Positions 26,076 to 34,759 of a DNA stretch of 64,000 bases are shown piece after piece. The notes under the pieces were generated by a model that was not told the origin of the DNA, ran no database searches, and worked only from the letters and a program-made list of their open reading frames with translations. Position numbers and translations under genes: made by a program. How positions within the stretch are numbered: the first letter of the stretch is position 1; each line of letters starts with the position of its first letter. Where the stretch lies: the NCBI RefSeq assembly GCF_003605635.1, contig NZ_QMDW01000001.1:124001-188000 (forward strand), in the 5' to 3' direction. This DNA is from Halonotius pteroides (GTDB lineage: Archaea > Halobacteriota > Halobacteria > Halobacteriales > Haloferacaceae).

Positions 26076-26522
26076 TTACGAGGCGTCCTCGGCGGCTTGC
26101 TTGATCACAAACACTGGCACCTCGGCGTTGTCGACAACGCGCTCGGAGACGCTCCCGAGCGAGCGGAGCTTTTCGCGTGGTGTCTTCCCGTCGGTACCGA
26201 TGACGATCACATCGACATCCTGCTCGGTGGCTTCCTTAACGATCTCCTTGTCGGGCGTGCCGCGTCGGACGGTCGTCTCGACAGCAAGCCCCTCCTCGGC
26301 GGCCGCGTCGGCGACTTCTTCGACGGCGACCTCGGCGTCGGCGGTGAGTTCCGCATCGACGCCCTCGCGATCGTCGTCGCCAGCCGCCTGCACCGAGCGG
26401 ATATCAACAACCGACAGGGCGCGCACGGTCGCGTCGTTATCGGCGGCCAGCGTCAGGGCGTGCGGGAGCGTTCGCCGGATCGTTTCGCTGCCGTCTGTCG
26501 GCACCAAAATCGTGTCGTACAT
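26076..26522 (-). CDS. Universal stress protein UspA family
   Basis: 148-residue single-domain stress protein: MYDTILVPTDGSETIRRTLPHAL at the start, AVETTVRRGTPDKEIVKEA in the middle and DVIVIGTDGKTPREKLRSLGSVSERVVDNAEVPVFVI at the end. This last block corresponds to the ATP-binding G-2x-G-9x-G-(S/T) motif in modified form. A TATA element lies 25-34 bases upstream. One of three Usp genes within 5 kb. Confidence 0.92.
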   Translation of the reverse strand: MYDTILVPTDGSETIRRTLPHALTLAADNDATVRALSVVDIRSVQAAGDDDREGVDAELTADAEVAVEEVADAAAEEGLAVETTVRRGTPDKEIVKEATEQDVDVIVIGTDGKTPREKLRSLGSVSERVVDNAEVPVFVIKQAAEDAS

Positions 26523-26546
26523 GCCTGTGCATACAGTAGTAGGCTG

Positions 26547-26556
26547 TTTAATATCA
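26547..26556 (-). promoter_or_regulatory. TATA box of the UspA gene
   Basis: Minus-strand GATATTAAAC lies 25-34 bases before the ATG at 26,522 in a locally AT-rich stretch, the spacing of a leaderless transcript. Confidence 0.6.
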
Positions 26557-26762
26557 TGCCCTGTTGTGCGGGCTACTATACCAGCGTTCAGTACTAACTG
26601 AATCTACGGTCATATCTTTGAGAGGGCCTGCTTAGTCTACTAAAACAGCATCTGAAGTATGATATGAGTGCCTTCGAGATGCTGAATATAGAGTTTGTAG
26701 TCGGAAGCATGAAACTGAATCAACATAACCTTTATTAGATGATAATTGATGTTGTTTATTGC

Positions 26763-26927
26763 ATGAGTGAACCAACAATATCAGAGGAGAACGCTCCGCA
26801 GTGTGCTGTCTGTAGTTCAAAGATCGTTGATCTACCAACCAATCGTGTTATCGCAACCGAAAACAACGGCGAAGTCGAGTACAAACACTTCTGTGATGCA
26901 GGTTGCGAATCATCATATCATACATGA
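26763..26927 (+). CDS. Small zinc-binding protein (54 aa)
   Basis: 54-residue protein starting MSEPTISEEN. Cysteines occur as CAVCSSKI and HFCDAGCESSYH, four zinc ligands arranged like the small zinc-finger proteins common in haloarchaea. An AT-rich TATA-like tract (CCTTTATTAG) lies 25-33 bases upstream. The GC content is lower than that of the neighbours. Such small proteins often regulate or assist larger partners; no partner is evident here. Confidence 0.7.
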   Translation: MSEPTISEENAPQCAVCSSKIVDLPTNRVIATENNGEVEYKHFCDAGCESSYHT

Positions 26928-27167
26928 GGATGTACTAGACAACCTATGTCAACTACGATCGAAGATAACCGTGCTGAACACTGATTTTCTTACTTCGTCT
27001 CTCGTTCCACAACGTCTAATCCAATTTGGTCGATACTGCTATTGAGGCGTCTAAATTCTTTCATACGCACGCAGAAATCGTGACGCCTCGCCTTTCAGTC
27101 CGTATCAGAACACCGCCACAACGACCGTGCGAAACTTTATCATGGATTACGCCTAACCCTGATATGG

Positions 27168-27515
27168 ATGGCCACTGTTACCATACCACCGGCTGAAGAG
27201 GCCCGAGACGTCTTCAAACGGCTCGGCTACGCGATCGAGGAGCGCGGCAACGAGTTCGTCGCCGAGCGGAAGTGGCGGCGCGTCCAGGTGACACCGCTGC
27301 GTGCCGAGGACGCCAAATCGCCCGGCGAGCTGCTTGAGTATGGCTCGGAGGGCGGCCCGCGGCTCCGGTGTTTCGTCACCTGGATGGACTGTACCGAGCC
27401 GCTGCAGTCGTCACTTCAGTCGGCGAAGCCACCCTACGATTGGGCGATCATCGGTATCGAGCCCGACGGCGAGTTTCAGGTTGTCCACCCTGATCCGGGC
27501 AGTGCCCCGATCTGA
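27168..27515 (+). CDS. Conserved haloarchaeal hypothetical protein
   Basis: 115-residue soluble protein: MATVTIPPAEEARDVFKRLGYAI, then RLRCFVTWMDCTEPL and YDWAIIGIEPDGEFQVVHPDP. It resembles the haloarchaeal DUF7116-type proteins in my memory, which is not a database result. No catalytic motif is seen. A TATA-like ACTTTATCA is found about 30 bases upstream. The next gene, a Usp protein, follows after 68 bases on the same strand. Confidence 0.7.
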   Translation: MATVTIPPAEEARDVFKRLGYAIEERGNEFVAERKWRRVQVTPLRAEDAKSPGELLEYGSEGGPRLRCFVTWMDCTEPLQSSLQSAKPPYDWAIIGIEPDGEFQVVHPDPGSAPI

Positions 27516-27583
27516 GCCGTGACCCACCGCTCTGCCGGCCAGCGAACCGGAGCGATATCTTCTTGATCGCCCGGCGGCGAACG

Positions 27584-28009
27584 ATGGCAATGACGCTGAT
27601 CGTCGTCCCGGTTCGGTACCCACTCAGCGAACACTCCGCAGCGACGCTTCGGGAGGCGATCAAGATCAGCGCTGACCGCAACGCCGAGCTCTCGGTACTT
27701 CACGTTGACCTCTATCAGCACAGCAAGAACGTCACCCGAACCGACCTCAAGCGGGCGGTCGAACGGGAGTTCGGCGAACTCAACAACGTGCGGTACGTTG
27801 TTCGGCGGGGCTTTTTGCTCGAAGAAACCATCCTAGAGGAGATCGTCGGCGAGAACGCCGATCTCGTCGTGATCGGCTCCCGACAGGCCGGCCGGTGGCA
27901 ACGCATGCTCCGAAAGCTGCGGGCCGACCCTGATATCGGGGAGTTCCTCAAAGGCGAACTTGACTGTACGGTGATCACAGTCAGCGCCGACGGCGTGACG
28001 AGCCGCTAA
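27584..28009 (+). CDS. Universal stress protein family
   Basis: 141-residue protein with the UspA core: TLIVVPVRYPLSEHSAATLREAIKISADRNAELSVLHVDLYQ, FLLEETILEEIVGENADLVVIGSRQAGRWQRMLRKLRADPDIGEFLKGELDCTVITV. The nucleotide-binding loop is altered (SRQAGRWQRML). The ATG at 27,584 gives MAMTLIVV; another ATG two codons later is possible. The third Usp-type gene in this part of the window. Confidence 0.85.
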   Translation: MAMTLIVVPVRYPLSEHSAATLREAIKISADRNAELSVLHVDLYQHSKNVTRTDLKRAVEREFGELNNVRYVVRRGFLLEETILEEIVGENADLVVIGSRQAGRWQRMLRKLRADPDIGEFLKGELDCTVITVSADGVTSR

Positions 28010-28105
28010 CCAGAGCGGACGCAAAGAGCCCCCGTCCTGTTGAATGGCGGTTCGTCTCCTGAGTTCGTATCACGATATTGATTCATAGTGCGCACTGTAT
28101 TCGCA

Positions 28106-28885
28106 ATGTTGTTTTATCAGTGGGTACTACGTCAAGCAGTGCCCACCACATATCTGCAGTTTCATCTCGTTTTGACACTGCCACTGTTGGCCCTGCTGTG
28201 GTACCTGACGCCGACATACGACCGGATCCGGCGGCGGCGCGGCGCGGCCGGGCTGGCGATCCTCATTGCTATCGCCGTCGCCTACACGACGCCGTGGGGA
28301 TCGTATATGATCCAACGCGGTGTCTGGTGGTACGGCGAGGGCGTCGTCGCCGCCAGACTGCTGTCGATTCCGGCCGGCGAATACCTGTTTTTTGGGATCC
28401 AGACGCTGACCGTCGGCTTTTATCTCTACTGGCGTGGGTTCGATCCGAGCTACGAGACGGGTGATTTCGCGTGGGGGCCCCGGATCGCTGGCGTCGGTGT
28501 TGGTGTGCTTCTGTTCGGCGGTGGCCTCTGGATGGTGTTTCAGGGGCCGTCATGGCTGTATCTCGGTGGACTGCTCGCGTGGGTTGGCCCCGTCGTCGCC
28601 CTCCAGTGGAGCGTCGGCGGCGGCTATCTCGTTCGGCGGCCGCGGGCGTGGATCGAGGCGGCGGTGGTGCCGACCGTCTATCTGTGGATTATTGATCGCT
28701 GGGCGATCGGTCGTGGGCTGTGGATTATTTCCAATGAGTATACGACCGGAATCGCCCCCTTTGGCCTGCCGATCGAGGAGATCCTGTTTTTCCTCTCGGC
28801 TGGGGTGATGACCGTTACCGGACTTGTGCTCTTCGAGTGGGTGCTGGACTGGAACGACACGCGGACAGTTACCTCCCAACAGTAA
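28106..28885 (+). CDS. crtY: Lycopene beta-cyclase, fused CrtYc-CrtYd type
   Basis: 259-residue membrane enzyme that closes beta rings on lycopene to give beta-carotene. Seven or so hydrophobic segments occur in two related halves, each with the family PxE(E/D) motif: IPAGEYLFFGIQTL and LPIEEILFFLSAGVM. Bacteria often split these halves into two genes. The start ATG at 28,106 (MLFYQWVL) was chosen; a GTG at 28,088 is an alternative. With the carotenoid oxygenase at 13-14.5 kb it could supply retinal, although most haloarchaeal carotenoid is bacterioruberin made by another branch. Confidence 0.93.
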   Translation: MLFYQWVLRQAVPTTYLQFHLVLTLPLLALLWYLTPTYDRIRRRRGAAGLAILIAIAVAYTTPWGSYMIQRGVWWYGEGVVAARLLSIPAGEYLFFGIQTLTVGFYLYWRGFDPSYETGDFAWGPRIAGVGVGVLLFGGGLWMVFQGPSWLYLGGLLAWVGPVVALQWSVGGGYLVRRPRAWIEAAVVPTVYLWIIDRWAIGRGLWIISNEYTTGIAPFGLPIEEILFFLSAGVMTVTGLVLFEWVLDWNDTRTVTSQQ

Positions 28886-28963
28886 CAGCAGGTACCGCGG
28901 CAGGCCGCGGAGCCCCCTTCGAAATCCTTTTACAGCTTTCGGGTGGAGTATCACTAACTAACC

Positions 28964-29269
28964 ATGGACGTAACTATCGTCTCCGAGGAGGAGAACCCCA
29001 TGTTGCATCGCACGGATATCCGGTTCGAGACGGTTCACGACGAGGCCACGCCATCGCGGCTCTCGGTGCGTGACAGTCTCGCGGCCAAACTCGATAAGGA
29101 CGCCGAAGAGGTTGTTGTCCACGAGCTTGATACCACCTTCGGGATGCAAAAAACGGTCGGCTACGCGAAGGTCTACGATAACCCTGACCACGCCGCGGAG
29201 GTCGAACAGGAGCACGTGTTGGAGCGCAACAAGATCGCCGACGACGCCCCCGACGCCGAGGAAGCCTAA
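28964..29269 (+). CDS. rps24e: 30S ribosomal protein S24e
   Basis: 101-residue ribosomal protein: MDVTIVSEEENPMLHRTDIRFETVHDEATPSRLSVRDSLAAKL and TFGMQKTVGYAKVYD. The C terminus is acidic, as usual in haloarchaea. A TATA-like tract (CCTTTTACAG) precedes it by about 30 bases. It is followed after six bases by Kae1-Bud32. The small S27ae gene that often lies between these two in haloarchaea is not here. Confidence 0.96.
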   Translation: MDVTIVSEEENPMLHRTDIRFETVHDEATPSRLSVRDSLAAKLDKDAEEVVVHELDTTFGMQKTVGYAKVYDNPDHAAEVEQEHVLERNKIADDAPDAEEA

Positions 29270-29275
29270 GGCAAC

Positions 29276-30988
29276 ATGCGCGTGCTCGGCATCGAGGGCA
29301 CCGCATGGGCCGCCAGTGCGGCCTGCTATGACGACACCGGCGACTCCGTTTTTATCGAGTCGGATCCCTACCAACCCGATAGCGGCGGTATTCACCCGCG
29401 TGAGGCCGCCGAACATATGGGCGAAGCACTCCCCAACGTTATCGATAGCGTGCTCACCCACGCCGCTGAGACTGTCGACGACGCGGCCGACACCGCCACC
29501 AACGACACTGACAGTCCAAACCGCTATGGGATCGACTGCGTTGCGTTCTCACAGGGCCCGGGACTCGGGCCGTGTCTGCGCACGGTTGGCACCGCCGCCC
29601 GGGCGGCCGCACAGGCCCTCAACGTGCCGCTGGTCGGCGTCAACCACATGGTCGCCCACCTCGAAATCGGCCGCCATCAGTCAGGGTTCGACTCGCCGGT
29701 CTGTCTGAACGCCTCGGGCGCAAACGCCCACCTGCTGGGGTATCACAACGGTCGCTACCAGGTGCTCGGTGAGACGATGGACACCGGCGTCGGCAACGCC
29801 CTCGATAAGTTTACCCGACATATCGGCTGGGAGCATCCCGGCGGCCCGAAAGTTGAGGCGGCAGCCACGGACGGCGAACTCATCGATCTCCCCTACGTCG
29901 TCAAGGGGATGGACTTCTCGTTTTCCGGCATCATGAGCGCGGCAAAAGATGCTGCCGACGAGGGTGAAGCGATCGAGGATATCTGCTTTTCACTGCAGGA
30001 ACACATCTTCGGGATGTTGACCGAGGTCGCCGAGCGCGCGCTGTCGCTGACGGGCACCGACGAACTCGTTCTCGGCGGCGGCGTTGGCCAAAACGCCCGC
30101 TTGCAGTCGATGCTGGAAACCATGTGTGAGGAGCGCGGTGCGGCGTTTGACGTTCCAGACAACCGGTTTCTCCGTGACAACGCGGGGATGATCGCCGTCT
30201 TGGGGGCCAAACAGTTCGCCGCCGGCCAGACGATCACGATCGAGGACTCAACGGTTGATCCGAACTTTCGGCCCGACGAGGTCGCTGTCGCGTGGCGAGA
30301 GGGTGAGCAGTCGGTCGCGTGTGGTCGCGGTGGTGAGACGGCGTCGCCAACAGACGGGGCGACAGCGACGCAGTCAGCCGGTGATCGGCACGGTCGTCAG
30401 CGCGGGGCGGAAGCCGTCGTCGACATCATTGCACCAACCGACTGCGAGTACGAGCTGCCCGCTCGGTGTGTTCGGAAACACCGGCTCTCGAAAGCCTATC
30501 GCCATCCCGCCCTCGATACGACACTCACCGGCGAACGCACGACGGCCGAGGCACGGCTGACCAGCGAGGCCCGCGCCGCGGGGGTTCCGACGCCCCTCGT
30601 GTGGGATGTCGACCGCGAAACCGCGACACTCCACCTCCAGCATGTTGGTGAGGCTGATCTTGCTGAGCGACTGACGACCGACGCGATCACGACGGTAGGG
30701 AACCATCTTGCGGCGATCCACAATGCAGGGTTGGTGCATGGTGATCCGACCACCCGAAATGTCCGCGTTGGCGACCGCGTCTGGCTGATCGATTTCGGCC
30801 TCGGCTTTCATTCGGGCCACATCGAGGATTACGCGATGGATCTCCATGTGCTCCGCCAGAGTCTTGCGGCGACCGCCGATGACCCAGCTCCGCTACTCGA
30901 CGCGGTGAGTGGTGGCTACACCGCTGTCGGCGACACCGCGGTCATCGATCGGCTGGCAACGGTCGAGGATCGCGGCCGATATCAGTAG
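29276..30988 (+). CDS. Kae1-Bud32 fusion (KEOPS tRNA t6A synthase and kinase)
   Basis: 570-residue fusion of two KEOPS subunits. Residues 1 to about 345 are Kae1, which makes the threonylcarbamoyl adenosine at tRNA position 37; VNHMVAHLEIG carries the metal-binding histidines, and GGGVGQNARL and the RDNAGMIAVLG motif complete the ATP site. After a Thr/Ser-rich linker, residues about 375-570 are the Bud32 kinase or ATPase (VRKHRLSKAYRHPALDTTL; LVHGDPTTRNVRV with catalytic Asp; LIDFGLGFHSGHIEDYAMDLHVLRQ). The fusion is typical of haloarchaea and several other archaea. It follows S24e by six bases. Confidence 0.96.
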   Translation: MRVLGIEGTAWAASAACYDDTGDSVFIESDPYQPDSGGIHPREAAEHMGEALPNVIDSVLTHAAETVDDAADTATNDTDSPNRYGIDCVAFSQGPGLGPCLRTVGTAARAAAQALNVPLVGVNHMVAHLEIGRHQSGFDSPVCLNASGANAHLLGYHNGRYQVLGETMDTGVGNALDKFTRHIGWEHPGGPKVEAAATDGELIDLPYVVKGMDFSFSGIMSAAKDAADEGEAIEDICFSLQEHIFGMLTEVAERALSLTGTDELVLGGGVGQNARLQSMLETMCEERGAAFDVPDNRFLRDNAGMIAVLGAKQFAAGQTITIEDSTVDPNFRPDEVAVAWREGEQSVACGRGGETASPTDGATATQSAGDRHGRQRGAEAVVDIIAPTDCEYELPARCVRKHRLSKAYRHPALDTTLTGERTTAEARLTSEARAAGVPTPLVWDVDRETATLHLQHVGEADLAERLTTDAITTVGNHLAAIHNAGLVHGDPTTRNVRVGDRVWLIDFGLGFHSGHIEDYAMDLHVLRQSLAATADDPAPLLDAVSGGYTAVGDTAVIDRLATVEDRGRYQ

Positions 30989-31065
30989 CCGACATCGGGG
31001 CCAGGCGGAAACCTATCAGCGTCGAAAGGCGAATTTTCATTACACTGAGGCAATTACCGGCTCCT

Positions 31066-31359
31066 ATGGGAAAGAAATCCGAGTCCGGAACGCTGTTTGG
31101 GATCCCGTATAACTTCGAGCGCCCCTCCATCGGCCGGCTGCTGTCGGCTCACTGGAAACCAGACGAGGGGATGCTCGTGGAGAAACCGTTCGGCATCGGC
31201 TACACGCTGAACCTCGCCAGCTGGCGGTCGTGGGTCGCCCTGGGTGTCACCGGCGCGCTGCTCTATCAGGAGCGCAGCGGCGGCAGCGACGACGGCGAGG
31301 ATATCGATCTCGACGACGACGGCGACGACGAACCGGTCGAAGTTATCGTCGAAGACTAA
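31066..31359 (+). CDS. DUF5808 domain protein
   Basis: 97-residue protein with the DUF5808 pattern: GTLFGIPYNFERPSIGRLLSAHWKPDEGMLVEKPFGIGYTLNLASW. A short hydrophobic stretch follows (WVALGVTGALLY), and the tail is very acidic (DDGEDIDLDDDGDDE). The function is unknown for the family. It stands 77 bases behind Kae1-Bud32 and 42 bases before RdgB. Confidence 0.85.
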   Translation: MGKKSESGTLFGIPYNFERPSIGRLLSAHWKPDEGMLVEKPFGIGYTLNLASWRSWVALGVTGALLYQERSGGSDDGEDIDLDDDGDDEPVEVIVED

Positions 31360-31401
31360 AGGGATCGACGCCTCTTTTCGCGCCGCGACGAACAGTAAAC
31401 C

Positions 31402-31968
31402 ATGCTGCAGTATGTAACGACCAATCCTGGCAAGCTCCGGGAGGCCGAAAGCTATCTTGGCGACGAGATGATCGATGCCTACGATTACGACTACCCGGAG
31501 ATCCAAGCCCCGACGCTGGAGCCGATCGCGGCCGCAGGGGCTCGCGACGCCTACCGTGAGGTCGGCCAACCGGTCGTCGTCGACGACGCCGGACTCTTCA
31601 TTGAGGCGTTCGATGGCTTTCCGGGGCCGTACTCCTCGTTTGTCGAAACCACGATCGGCGTCGACCGGGTCTGGGAGTTAGCCGAGCCACTGAGCGATCG
31701 TCCCGCGTCGTTCCGCTGTGTGTTGGCCTACTGTGATGGCGAGGCGGTTGACGACCCCGTTGACGACGGCGACCTCCCGGTACAGTGTTTCACCGGCGTC
31801 GTCGACGGCGAGATCGTCGCCCCACGCGGTGACGGTGGCTTCGGGTATGACCCGATCTTCGAACACGACGGGGCGACGTTTGCGGAGCGCACCGCCGCGG
31901 AAAAAAACGAGCTGTCACATCGTGGCCGCGCGCTGGCGGCCTTCGCCGAGTGGTATCAGCAGCGGTAG
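31402..31968 (+). CDS. Non-canonical purine NTP pyrophosphatase (RdgB/HAM1/Itpa)
   Basis: 188-residue house-cleaning enzyme that hydrolyses ITP, XTP and their deoxy forms. Motifs: TTNPGKLREAESYL at the start, VVVDDAGLFIEAFDGFPGPYSSFVE in the middle, and GDGGFGYDPIFEHDG ... SHRGRALAAF at the end, all usual. Its stop codon touches the stop of the convergent PIN-like gene with no base between. Confidence 0.95.
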   Translation: MLQYVTTNPGKLREAESYLGDEMIDAYDYDYPEIQAPTLEPIAAAGARDAYREVGQPVVVDDAGLFIEAFDGFPGPYSSFVETTIGVDRVWELAEPLSDRPASFRCVLAYCDGEAVDDPVDDGDLPVQCFTGVVDGEIVAPRGDGGFGYDPIFEHDGATFAERTAAEKNELSHRGRALAAFAEWYQQR

Positions 31969-32577
31969 CTACGCCGATCGTGGCTCACGATCCGGGCCGG
32001 GGTAGGAGTCGTCGGCAACCGTGCCGTACAGTCGGTCGGGGACAAACAGTTGAGCGAACGCCGCTGGCGAACGCACGCTAACCGGGAACTGCCCGCTGAG
32101 TGTCGCCCCCGCCTGCGCGCCGGTGAGCCCAGTATTAAACGACAGCAGGTGCATCGCGCCACCGCGGTAGGCCGAGGCGAGTGCTGGGTGGTCGCCAGGG
32201 GGGTGGACAACAGGCTCCCGCCACGAATCGATGGCTGTCCGCCAGTCGGTCGCCAAGTCGTTGTCGGCAACCGTCTCGATGACGGCTTCGGCATCGGCGA
32301 GTAGGTCGTCGCTGGCGACGAGCGTTGTCCAAGCGTGTTGCCACAAGGATTCAAGCGCGGCACTGGCGTCGCCGTCGCCACACAGATCGGCCACAAGCAC
32401 GTCGGCATCGGCGACAACACAGACGGGCTGTGACTCTCGTGGGTCGGTAACTTTCTCGGAGGGATCCACAGCAGCTGATGCGGTTTTTTCCGCGCGATCG
32501 CGGCGTGTCGAGAGCGCGGATTCGATGGCCTCGCGGTCGACCGTCGGCGCGCGAGCAAACAGCTCAGGCCAGTGCAT
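31969..32577 (-). CDS. PIN-like domain protein, haloarchaeal type
   Basis: 202-residue protein with a PIN-like core: VCVVADADVLVADLCGDGDASAALESLWQHAWTTLVASDDLLADAEAVIE, HPALASAYRGGAMHLLSFNTGLTGAQAGATL and FPVSVRSPAAF. The first acidic pair (ADAD) and later residues are kept, while the last aspartates are replaced by asparagine (FNTG). Nuclease activity is therefore uncertain. A basic N-terminal segment precedes the domain. It converges with RdgB, the stops abutting. Confidence 0.7.
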   Translation of the reverse strand: MHWPELFARAPTVDREAIESALSTRRDRAEKTASAAVDPSEKVTDPRESQPVCVVADADVLVADLCGDGDASAALESLWQHAWTTLVASDDLLADAEAVIETVADNDLATDWRTAIDSWREPVVHPPGDHPALASAYRGGAMHLLSFNTGLTGAQAGATLSGQFPVSVRSPAAFAQLFVPDRLYGTVADDSYPGPDREPRSA

Positions 32578-32619
32578 ACGCGGCGTTGGAGGCCCGTTTA
32601 CAAGAGCGTTCTCAGTCGG

Positions 32620-33276
32620 TTACGCACCGAGAAGAATCGCGGAAACTTCGTCGACAGCGTCCTGTTCAACAACGAGTGCCAGCCGATCGCCGGCCTTGAC
32701 GGTTGTCGTCGGCAGCGGGATCGTCATCGGATCGCCCTTGTGGCCGTGGGCGTAGAGCCGCGCGGTCTCCGGTAAGTCGATCTCCGAGACTCGCTGGCCG
32801 ACGATGGGGGCATCGTCGTCGACAATGACCGTTGTCAGCTGGAGGGCCTCGGTCAGATCACCGATCGCGTTGAGACTGCCGCCGAGCAGCGCGGTTTTCG
32901 CGCCGGCCGCGCCGAGCCGCTGCGGGTAGATGACATCGTCGGCGGCCGCGGCGTACTCATCGTATTTGTCGTTGCTCACGTCGTCGCTGATCCGCAGGAC
33001 GGTGCGACAGCCGTACTCCTGGCCGAGCAGACAGATCTCGTGGTTGACCACCACATCGCCGGTGATCCCGCCGATGGCGTCGGCGTCGTCGATGCCGGCC
33101 TCCTGTAACACCGACTCGTTGGCCCCGTCGCCGTGGATCACCGTCAGGCCCGTCTCGCGGGCACGGTCAACCTTCCCCCGAACGTTGTCAACAACGACGA
33201 CATCGTAGCCTTCCTCGTCTAACACCCGGGCCGTGCGGGCTCCAACCCGGCCGTAGCCAACGACAATGATTCGCAT
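32620..33276 (-). CDS. TrkA-type RCK protein, potassium-uptake or channel regulator
   Basis: 218-residue regulator with an N-terminal RCK (Rossmann) domain, MRIIVVGYGRVGARTARVLDEEGYDVVVVD, then the D-x-x-x-A-D pattern (GIDDADAIGGIT), and a C-terminal TrkA-C domain (VGQRVSEIDLPETARLYAHGHKGDPMTIPLPTTTVKAGDRLALVVEQ). Such proteins sense NAD(H) or ATP and gate K+ transporters. The matching membrane component is not adjacent. The ATG at 33,276 was chosen because the upstream extension is cysteine-rich and unrelated. Confidence 0.92.
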   Translation of the reverse strand: MRIIVVGYGRVGARTARVLDEEGYDVVVVDNVRGKVDRARETGLTVIHGDGANESVLQEAGIDDADAIGGITGDVVVNHEICLLGQEYGCRTVLRISDDVSNDKYDEYAAAADDVIYPQRLGAAGAKTALLGGSLNAIGDLTEALQLTTVIVDDDAPIVGQRVSEIDLPETARLYAHGHKGDPMTIPLPTTTVKAGDRLALVVEQDAVDEVSAILLGA

Positions 33277-33335
33277 ACGGCCTCGTATGAGAGTCGGCAT
33301 CAAAAAGGTATGTTCCCGGCAGCAACAGTGGCCGC

Positions 33336-33773
33336 TCAGGCCGGTGGATCGGCCACCCACTTCTGGCTGAAGTCGGTGCCACAGCTGCAGTGAGCGTACG
33401 CGTGGATCACGTCGCCCTCGGCGTAGAGCCCGCCGACCTCTTCGTTTTCGGCCTCGGCAAACGCGAAGCCGAACTCGATGTGGTGGGACGCCGTTGGATC
33501 GTCCGCAGCGGCCGGACAGACACCACCGGCGAGGCGGTCGTCGATCTCACCGGTTCGATCCATCGCCTGTTTCGCGAATGCCATCGGATCAAGCCCGGTG
33601 CTGTCGGCGAAGGCCTCTCGGCCCGTTTCGCCGGCCACGACGACCACGACGCCACCATCGACAGCGATACCGGCCGTCGACAGTGGGTGGTCTGTATCCA
33701 CGACGGTATCGGCGACGTAGATCGCCACATCATCGAGTCGGTCGCCGGCGAGAAACGCGGTGAGATCGTCCAT
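33336..33773 (-). CDS. DUF5807-like haloarchaeal protein
   Basis: 145-residue soluble acidic protein: MDDLTAFLAGDRLDDVAIYVADTVVDTDHPLSTAGI, VVVVAGETGREAFADSTGLDPMAFAKQAMDRTG, with cysteines late (GGVCPAA; HAYAHCSCGTDFSQKWV) that may bind metal. It matches the pattern of DUF5807 proteins as I know them. An ATG at 33,797 would add eight residues. The function is unknown. Confidence 0.75.
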   Translation of the reverse strand: MDDLTAFLAGDRLDDVAIYVADTVVDTDHPLSTAGIAVDGGVVVVVAGETGREAFADSTGLDPMAFAKQAMDRTGEIDDRLAGGVCPAAADDPTASHHIEFGFAFAEAENEEVGGLYAEGDVIHAYAHCSCGTDFSQKWVADPPA

Positions 33774-33912
33774 ATCCGCCGTGGTGACGCCACACATTTA
33801 GCAATGACCCTTGCCGACGGTGGTTGAAACAGTTCTATTCGATTACAATCAGCAAGCGCTGTGTGCGATGGATCGCGTATGGTCAGTAGATCAGCTCTCA
33901 ACAGTGCTTGTG

Positions 33913-34737
33913 TTATATAAGATCGGGGATCGCGGGCGTCACAACAAGGATAGCGAATACGGTGAGCACTAACCCAAGTACCAACAGAAACCCGCCCCGA
34001 GCAGCGTTCCGCAGCGCGGTGTTGTCGGAGTTGTCATTCATCACCGTGAGGTGAGATTCGGTAGCTGTCATGACCGCATCCGCAGCTGTGCGTGCATCAT
34101 CCGGCACTGGGGCTGGTTTCCCAACAACGGTGGCGGTCTCGCCGACGGCGAGTGTTCCTTCCCGCAACTCGATCGGGGTCGTGCTATCGCCGATTCCTGA
34201 GCGATCTGCGGCAGGTTCCAACGCAATCCGCTCATCATCGGTTTGTGCGATGATTTCCTCGTTGCTGGTGAGCCGGTTGGTCGTCATATCCAGCGACAAA
34301 CTATCCGCGTCAGGCCCAACACGGATTTCGGCGGTGCCGTCAGAAATGAGAAATGGCCGATGCTTACTGTCGGAGTCGATGGAGCTGTCACCGGCATCCT
34401 GTACAACTTTACTGATCGTATACGCATAGGCGACACACGTTTTGTTTCGTAGCGGTGAGATGAGTGTGTCATCTGGTCGGAGTGGACGAATACGGCCCCG
34501 GATCTGGGCCATGTCACCGGCTGCGATCGCTTCAGCGATTGAGACTGAATCCGTCGAGACGATCATCCACCAATCGGTCACAGAGTTGGCCCCACTGGTC
34601 GTCGCAGTCACACCGATCCATGCGATCACACTACCAAGCAACAAGCGGGGTAAAACCCCGTCAACAGGCAACATCGGCTCTCCAGATATGGGTATACTTC
34701 CAACAAGACAAAGCGTTGTGAGTAGCAACTCAGTCAT
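33913..34737 (-). CDS. GIDE-domain membrane protein (E3 ligase-like, no RING seen)
   Basis: 274-residue protein. Two N-terminal hydrophobic segments (LLLTTLCLVGSIP; LPRLLLGSVIAWIGVTA) and one C-terminal segment (GGFLLVLGLVLTVFAILVV) frame a soluble GIDE domain: IRGRIRPLRPDDTLISPLRNKTCVAYAYTISKVV ... FLISDGTAEIRVGP ... LREGTLAVGETATVVGKPA. The eukaryotic MULAN E3 ligase carries the same domain plus a RING, which is absent here. The ATG at 34,737 (MTELLL) was preferred; one at 34,773 would overlap the upstream gene by 14 bases. The function in archaea is unknown. Confidence 0.75.
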   Translation of the reverse strand: MTELLLTTLCLVGSIPISGEPMLPVDGVLPRLLLGSVIAWIGVTATTSGANSVTDWWMIVSTDSVSIAEAIAAGDMAQIRGRIRPLRPDDTLISPLRNKTCVAYAYTISKVVQDAGDSSIDSDSKHRPFLISDGTAEIRVGPDADSLSLDMTTNRLTSNEEIIAQTDDERIALEPAADRSGIGDSTTPIELREGTLAVGETATVVGKPAPVPDDARTAADAVMTATESHLTVMNDNSDNTALRNAARGGFLLVLGLVLTVFAILVVTPAIPDLI

Positions 34738-34759
34738 CTGGACTGTCACAGCCAGCGGC

